From: Adiantum capillus-veneris
Lineage: Eukaryota > Streptophyta > Polypodiopsida > Polypodiales > Pteridaceae
Assembly: GCA_014529385.2 (NCBI GenBank)
Contig: CM043971.1
Span: 90,225,840 to 90,289,839 of the forward strand
Length of the DNA stretch: 64,000 nucleotides
Direction of reading: 5' to 3'
Shown: in pieces, positions 58,319 to 64,000 of the stretch
Layout of the letters: every line of letters begins with the position of its first letter
How positions within the stretch are numbered: position 1 is the first letter of the stretch
Position numbers and translations under genes: made by a program
The notes under the pieces: generated by a model
Told to the model about the DNA's origin: nothing
Seen by the model: the letters and a program-made list of their open reading frames with translations, nothing else
Database searches by the model: none

Positions 58319-59242
58319 TGTTGGACGGATACGCCGCGACGGACGTCAGCACAGCGAGAACTCACCTAACAAGATTTGTCAGCTAAGGATGAAGCTCGAC
58401 CCGCAGGCGCGTGGAAGCAAGAATAGGGTGTCAACCTACACTTGACCGACTCCTAAGTAATTCCTACAGAGGTCACTACCCAATGTCTAAGTCACAGCCT
58501 TCAAGAGTACATAAAGGAAACTTCCTACAACGCTTTCTACAACCGAACGCCCATCAAACAATCTCGAAACACCACAAAACTTGAAGGAGACCCTACTAAC
58601 ACCAATAGGTCGCTCTCCCTAAGTTATATGAACCAAAATCCCAACCCAAAACACCCAGTGCAAAATCACGTAGGATGTCTGGCCGAAATTTGTAGGTCTT
58701 TGTTTTTGAAATCTAAAGTACCTAATGTGTAGCTCTACTCAATGCAAACGTGTGGATATGCTGCAATGCAAAATCAGAAAACATATGCTTACCGAATCAC
58801 CAGATGAAGCTCGTAGATGGAGCTCGCAAAACCGGACCGTACGCGCGCAATGTAGGTATCGGCGCGTAGCTCTCGTCGGGGGCAACATGCTGCACTTCTC
58901 GCACTCGATTCCGACCACCGATACGCGCGTAGCGTCAAGATGAAGCTCTCACTCTCTCTCGTACACAGTACGCTCACTCACAGACTTCCAAGTTATTTAA
59001 AATGACAAAGGTCCTTTCATTAAGGTCAAAAAGTGGTATAAATACCTTACAATTCTCAAACCCTAATGTTCCATCTTAACCATCTACTCAATCTAAATGT
59101 AAAAACTGGGATACAATCTGGAAACTTCTGTAAGCTCCAATATTTACAAGGTGAAATGTCGGGTTTTCTCAATAAATGAATAATTACAAAAAATGATAAT
59201 CTGCCGAGCAATCAATTTCCGTAGTGTGCCCAGCCTCTAACA
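58319..59242 (-). repeat. 5' LTR of element C
   Basis: Partner of 41,189-42,117. TATAAATA/TATTTATA at about 59,037 would be the core promoter region, some 200 bp inside the element's 5' edge. A palindrome half-site, ACGTAGGATGTCT, lies at about 58,668-58,680. Confidence 0.95.
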
Positions 59243-59395
59243 CTCAGGGTATCCACAACACCCCTATCCTCTCAAAAAACACCTTCAAAAACACACTTTA
59301 CACTAGCATACCACTGCCTGCTCTTTTTCCAATGCTTACACACTCCACAAGTCCACCACACAATGCACACCTATGGCCACGGTCGGTCTCCACCC

Positions 59396-59397
<2 letters not shown>

Positions 59398-59426
<29 letters not shown>
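59398..59426. repeat. (AC)n microsatellite
   Basis: About 14 uninterrupted AC units. Confidence 0.95.
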
Positions 59427-59566
59427 GCCACTCAATCTCACTCTCTCACACTTTGTTTATCTCCCTTGAACCCCATGGAGCTCACCTCCTACTATGCTGC
59501 CCCTTGGGGTAACTCGACTTCTTTCTTCTGTTGGGGGACTCCCTCCCTCACTCTCACATCGGGGAG

Positions 59567-59588
59567 GCACTAGCGATATCGCTAGTGC
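59567..59588. repeat. Perfect 22-bp palindrome
   Basis: Half-site GCACTAGCGAT followed by its exact reverse complement, centred on GATATC. It is a single copy in this window and resembles in size the palindromes of elements C and D. Confidence 0.95.
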
Positions 59589-61113
59589 ACTGATCACCCT
59601 TGGTATTCAAAATAAGGTATCTAAAGGGGCTACGAGAACGGCCATTGCACTAGTCTACCACATCATCGATCAATAGCTTCGACACCTCAAGTTACCCACT
59701 TTCCGTTCACTGGCAGCGGACTATTGCCGCGTGCAGCCTCCAACCTCCAAAATCATGATGGTGCACCGTTAGGCCCGTGCACACAACACTTGGAGGACTA
59801 CCGGCATGCCCCACCATAGCCATGAGAAAAGAGCTTTCACTCCCCAGCTCGACTTTCTACTTACACTCTCATCTTGGAATTATACCTCATTCCCTGGAGA
59901 CTATTTTGTGCATGTGGGACAAGCCCATGATACGTGGCGGCACCACGGGGCCCAGGCATCCCAAGGCCCTTTAAATCCCATCCAAAAAAACCCCTTTGAA
60001 GGCATAAATTTTCTCCCCCCTTTGAAGGCTTTCTATATCCTCCTCCGAGATTGAATTCCCAAGGCGCGAAGTGCTACCTAAAGCCAAAAATCTGGACTCT
60101 AAACTTGCTTATCCCCGTCGTATTCCAAGATCCCCAAGGCCGTGAAGCAAGGCCGCCTAGATTGCCGAATACTAAGCTCGCACCACGATGTTGGACAACG
60201 TCAATTTCAACCTGCAATATTTCTCTGGTCCAAGCCTAGATTGAGGTGCGGTCAGTCCTGTTGACTGCACTTGATGCATGATACCCTCTAGAACCCTGTC
60301 AAGGCTCAAAAAATGCCAGATGGCACATCCTTTGATGCTGGAAAGTGGGCACAGACCCGCCCCCCACAAAACTTTAAATGACCATATCTTGCTATCGAGA
60401 GCTCTGATTAGCAATCCGAGAAGAGAGAAGTGCTCCATAATTTGAGTACTACACATGTATCCATTCATATCTACTCGAGCCATCTGTCCCCAGCTACCCT
60501 GCACCCGTCAGAGATCTGCTAAACCTTCTAACTTTGAACTGCAGTATTTTGAGCATCGAGGCTTTATTTGATGAGCCGTTTCTGGACTGGGTTTTAGAGC
60601 ACAACGAACATTACATTCTAGAGAACTGACTCGGCTCTTAGGGCACCTTCACGTGCTATCCCATCTAGACCATCTTTTAGCCCTTTTTGCCTAATAAAAC
60701 CGCATTAAGCATACATTTTTGCTACCCTTTGGCTGTCCAGGACCTTGATACTTGCTCTAGATTTTACGCTGCACCTGCCCGCGGCCTTTGCTTGACACAG
60801 GCCACTTTCTTGCACATACAACTTTGGCTGCACCATCATTGCCCACCCCCTCGTTGAACATTTATGTTCAACCACACACATGCTTATTGCACCAAAAAAT
60901 TGCACACCCAAAAAAAACTCTCTACACACCACAAAGCACCTAGCATATGTACAAAACCTGGCATCTGTTACCCGACGCTTTTATTCAAGCTGGTTTTCCA
61001 ACCCTGTGCTTTACTGCATAGACACCACCTAGGTCAAACACCTTCATTGATCTCTTTCACCCACCTGTAAAACCCTTGCATAGTGACACACCAAGGCACA
61101 TAGCCATATATAT

Positions 61114-62184
61114 TGTTGAAAGGACGCCTTTTCAACAACGTTTCCATAAAGATTCCATTAAAGATTCCTCAAAGATTCTGTAAAGATTCCACATGAAGAT
61201 GGTGATGAAGTAATGAAGATAAAGATGGATGCTGCAACATGAAGATACGAGTTCATGGACGTCATCGAATATCCCGTTATTATTATTTTGATCCATTACG
61301 GCCAATTTTGTAATGTTTACGGGAACCTCATATTTTTAGTCGGCACTTGTATTTTTGCCGCAGATACTTGTATAATGAGTAAAGCCAACTCAATTTCTTG
61401 TAATTAAGCTCTGCAGAAGCCTAGGGACAATTAGGTCATTTGGCCGGACATTAGGTTTGAAGGCTTGGTATATAAGCTAAAACCTAAGGCTTTGTAAAAA
61501 AAGACATTACGTTATCTCAAATAATATACAGTCGTGGGTTCTGCAGCAAACAGTAGTGAGCTTCACGCACACACACCATCGCGCACACTAATCACATTGC
61601 AGATATGAGAGTAGGAGCGTGTTAGCATCGAGGAGCTCTCCGCATCCACGCAAGCAATGCAAGCCGAGAACCACATCGCGAGCCCGCCTGCTACGAGCTA
61701 TATTTGGTCGTAAGCACCTCAAACGACATCCGTTCTGAATGATCGAGTAGTCATTAGAATCAGGGCGAGAAGCTCTTCGTGTTGATGTCTTTGTAGATCA
61801 GTTTCGGACACTTTGGAAATTGTTGTTTTGAGTCTATCGCGATAGCGATTAGAGGTCTTACAGTTATGGTTTTCAGGGTTTAGGTGTTTGGCCATATAGG
61901 ATATGTCCTTGTGAGTCTTGCCCTCCAATTTCGAGTCATTCCGATATGATTTGAGACCGTTTCGAGCTTGTAGTGTTTCATAGGATGCGTTGTCTGTTTC
62001 TTTGCTTTATGGTAGTGTTGTGGTAGGATTAGTGACTGTAGAGTGTTGTTCGTGTCTATCTCAGGGTTGAAAACCCAGAGATTGCCTCCATGCCCTAGTC
62101 GGGTCAGCTACGTCCTCGGATTGACAGTTTGTTGGTCTGTGTTCTCGCTGTGCTCCATCGTCCGTCGCGGCGTACCCGCTAACA
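61114..62184 (+). repeat. 5' LTR of element D
   Basis: TGTTGAAAGG...CCGCTAACA, 1.07 kb. The start forms an inverted repeat (TTGTTGAAAGG / CCTTTTCAACAA). AAAGATTCC is repeated four times at about 61,148-61,190. The 3' edge is fixed by the primer site. The 5' edge is inferred from TGTTG. Confidence 0.82.
61469..61477 (+). promoter_or_regulatory. TATA box of LTR D
   Basis: TATATAAGC about 355 bp into the LTR, a good match to a plant core promoter in the expected direction. Confidence 0.55.
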
Positions 62185-62203
62185 TTGGCGCCGTTGCCGG
62201 GGA
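62185..62203 (+). other. Primer binding site of element D
   Basis: TTGGCGCCGTTGCCGGGGA directly follows the LTR end AACA. It is the perfect Athila/Tat-type primer site. Confidence 0.97.
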
Positions 62204-62769
62204 CGAAGTGCCTAAACTAGCGTAGACCACATCACTCGTGTTTGATAGTATAGCGTTTCTCTGAGTTTTCTAGAGTGTTGTCACCATTTGGCTTCTTAGT
62301 GGGAAGTCAGAGAGCGGATCTCTTGACTAATGGATAGCCAGGGAGCCTGCGTCTCGCCGAGGTGGTCCACCATGAGGTTGAGGTATGGTTATATTATTTT
62401 TTTGTGTGTTTAGATTAGGTTTTATGGTTTGTGTGTTTGGTTGTGACTTATGGTTGTGAAGAACTTGAAAGAAAAAAAAAAACGCAAAAGGTAAGCAGGA
62501 GGCTGTTTGCTTGGCAGAAAGCAAAAACAACCATTCAAACATCCAAAGTAGGACTTTAGGTAGTGTAGGACATCTGATGTGGATCTAGAGCAATTTCGAC
62601 ATGAAAATGTGCTTGAAAACACAAAAGGCAGAATTGTGCTGATTATGGTAAAAGTGCTCTAAAATGGTCGTTTGAAAGCCGATTTGAGTGCTTGTTTTTG
62701 CATTGGAGACCTTAAGGTAGGGGGAAAACACAGATTTGGTCCAATCCAAAAAAAAAAAAAAAAAATCCC

Positions 62770-62801
<32 letters not shown>

Positions 62802-63114
62802 ACCCAAAAAAAAAAATGAAACCAAATTTGTAATTTTCAACTTTTTTTTTTTTTTTTGCATATGACCTTGTTTTGCATATGCTCTAGAGCTTGTATGTGA
62901 AATTTCAAAGCATTTGCATCAGTGCTTGTGCATCTAAGTGGGAATTTTTTTTTTCTGAGTGTAAGAAAGTGAACTGTGAAATGCTTGAATCCAAAGGAAA
63001 AGAAGTCCAAATTGAATGAAACTTTGGGGATAGGCTTCTAAGGGCATTGGGAACCAAACTATCCAAAAACAGAGAACAAAATACTTTCCAGTGGCTCTCT
63101 GCCTAGTCTATCGC
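62204..63114 (+). other. Element D leader, proximal part
   Basis: Non-coding leader with several homopolymer runs, including poly-A at 62,748-62,765 and poly-C at 62,773-62,801. No open frame of interest. Confidence 0.5.
62748..62816. repeat. Poly-A / poly-C homopolymer tract
   Basis: 18 A, then TCCCTAA, then a 29-base C run, CACCC and 11 A. Length in the assembly may be unreliable. Confidence 0.93.
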
Positions 63115-63720
63115 GTTAGACTGATGAATTGGAGATAGAGTCACAATCAAGCAAAACCCCTCATACCACAGGTAAAACACATCAATACAAGGATGCTCCC
63201 AAAAATTGAGTGTAACTGGACACTTGCTTGACCACCAAACCTCAAGTCTGGTGTTTAGAGTCTAAGTTCAGAGACACAGTGGTAAAAATACCTTGACCAA
63301 TAGTCCAAACATTGCACAACTTTGTGTATTCACTATACAGAGGATAAGGAAACTAGTTGTGAAGAGAACATTGTAAAAAGGCCAAAACTGGGAAACTTTA
63401 TGAGCCTATCGCGATAGGTTGGGGATATTTAGCTGTGGACCTTATTTTGCAAATCCATCCTAGGGATAGCTTAAGAAGAGCGTACATAGCATACACACCA
63501 AATTTCAAGGTGTTTGGATCACTAGAAGTGAATCTAAAGCCCAGATAGAGATCCAGGTTCTGACAAAAACACTAAAAATGGCCCAAAACACAAACCAAGT
63601 GTCCAAATTGCATGAAATTTGAGGGATAGACACAAGAGAGTAAGGGGAATCTAAAAGTGAAGTCACAATTTTGAGTTGACTTTTCCTGCACAACTTGCTG
63701 AGTCTATCGCGATAGACTCA
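63115..63720 (+). repeat. Palindromes in the element D leader
   Basis: 63,115-63,132 (one mismatch), 63,402-63,419 (CCTATCGCGATAGG core) and 63,699-63,720, a perfect 22-bp palindrome with half-site TGAGTCTATCG. Spacings are 287 and about 297 bp. A further core, GTCTATCGCGATAG, lies inside the LTR at about 61,832. Flanking units are themselves diverged repeats (CTGGTGTTTAGAGTC at about 63,248 and 63,849; ACAGAGG(A/G)TA(A/G)GGAA at about 63,337 and 63,934). Confidence 0.95.
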
Positions 63721-64000
63721 TGACATTTTGAGTGGGACAGTTTTTGGAAATTGTGACTAGATAGCTTGAATCCACTCCTCACCTAGACCTTAACCATAAT
63801 TTCAAATTTGAAATTGGACATCAAGAAGACCACCAAAGCACTTGTCTGGTGTTTAGAGTCAGACTTCAGAGACAAATTGGGTAAAGGACTTGACCAAATT
63901 TCCAAACCTTGTGAAACTTGGTATACATGATCTACAGAGGGTAGGGAACACATCTGTGAAGAGAAAATTTGAAAAAATGTCATTTTGGCATACTTGGTGA

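Larger units (their letters stand above)
41189..59242 (-). mobile_element. Ty3/gypsy element C (Tat/Athila-like), 18 kb, structurally complete
   Basis: LTRs of 929 and 924 bp, flanks ATCAG and CTCAG (one mismatch from a 5-bp duplication), polypurine tract and TTGGCGCC-type primer site are all present. The minus-strand order is leader with palindromes, Gag, protease, basic linker ORF, partial RT, RNase H, integrase, extra ORF with protease-like part, second palindrome block, extra coiled-coil ORF, 3' LTR. Stops in most genes show it is inactive, and over the first 210 bp the LTRs differ at about 13 positions by eye. Confidence 0.93.
59243..61113. other. Spacer between elements C and D
   Basis: 1.9 kb with no coding region I recognise. 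It contains a short (AC)n at 59,398-59,426 and a perfect 22-bp palindrome at 59,567-59,588. The open frames up to 110 residues show no family motif. Confidence 0.4.
61114..64000 (+). mobile_element. Ty3/gypsy element D, 5' part
   Basis: LTR, primer site and leader on the + strand. The element runs off the window before any Gag is reached. The last 26 or so bases of its LTR and its primer site resemble those of element C, marking a related family in the opposite orientation. Confidence 0.78.

Overview
The window reads as intergenic, transposon-filled DNA from a land plant nuclear genome. The evidence is plant-type CACTA transposase (Tnp2) with spliceosomal introns, Ty1/copia and several Ty3/gypsy LTR elements with plant-type primer binding sites, AT-rich spacers and very long (GA)n, (AC)n and (CT)n microsatellites. 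I see no intact host gene, tRNA, rRNA or CRISPR array. A large-genome, spore-bearing plant such as a fern would fit the element types, but that is inference. Most element coding regions carry stops and frameshifts, so nearly all genes here are pseudogenes.

Layout. 1-19.8 kb is a patchwork of old, mutually related fragments: three copies of one long terminal repeat (4.44-5.75, 7.11-7.60 and 11.44-12.74 kb; the second followed by an initiator-tRNA-Met-type primer site), a Tnp2 fragment, a MITE-like insertion, two copies of a microsatellite-bearing repeat family, an exact 43-bp minisatellite (15.65-16.25 kb) and larger tandem repeats (16.7-17.9 kb). 19.8-26.6 kb is a CACTA transposon (+ strand) with eroded ends, a 700-bp compound microsatellite, a broken Tnp2 gene and a second transposase-like gene. 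26.65-34.76 kb is gypsy element A (- strand) with both LTRs. 34.8-36.95 kb is a copia fragment with a 141-bp LTR, lying inside the truncated gypsy element B (36.96-40.7 kb, - strand).

41,189-59,242 is gypsy element C (- strand), 18 kb and structurally complete: paired 0.93-kb LTRs, near-matching 5-bp target duplication, polypurine tract and a TTGGCGCC-type primer site. It encodes Gag, protease, a partial reverse transcriptase, RNase H and integrase. About 7.6 kb lies between integrase and the 3' LTR and holds two further coding regions, one protease-like and one with a long coiled coil. 61,114-64,000 is the 5' part of a related element D on the + strand.

The most unusual signal is a set of 20-24-bp palindromes. 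Element C repeats one of them (half-site AGACATCCTACG) in both of its large non-coding blocks, with a spacing of about 285 bp in one block. Element D carries a different palindrome (half-site TGAGTCTATCG) in its leader at 287-298-bp spacing. C and D share their LTR 3' end and primer site, so the palindrome sequence has changed while length, CGCG centre and spacing have been kept.
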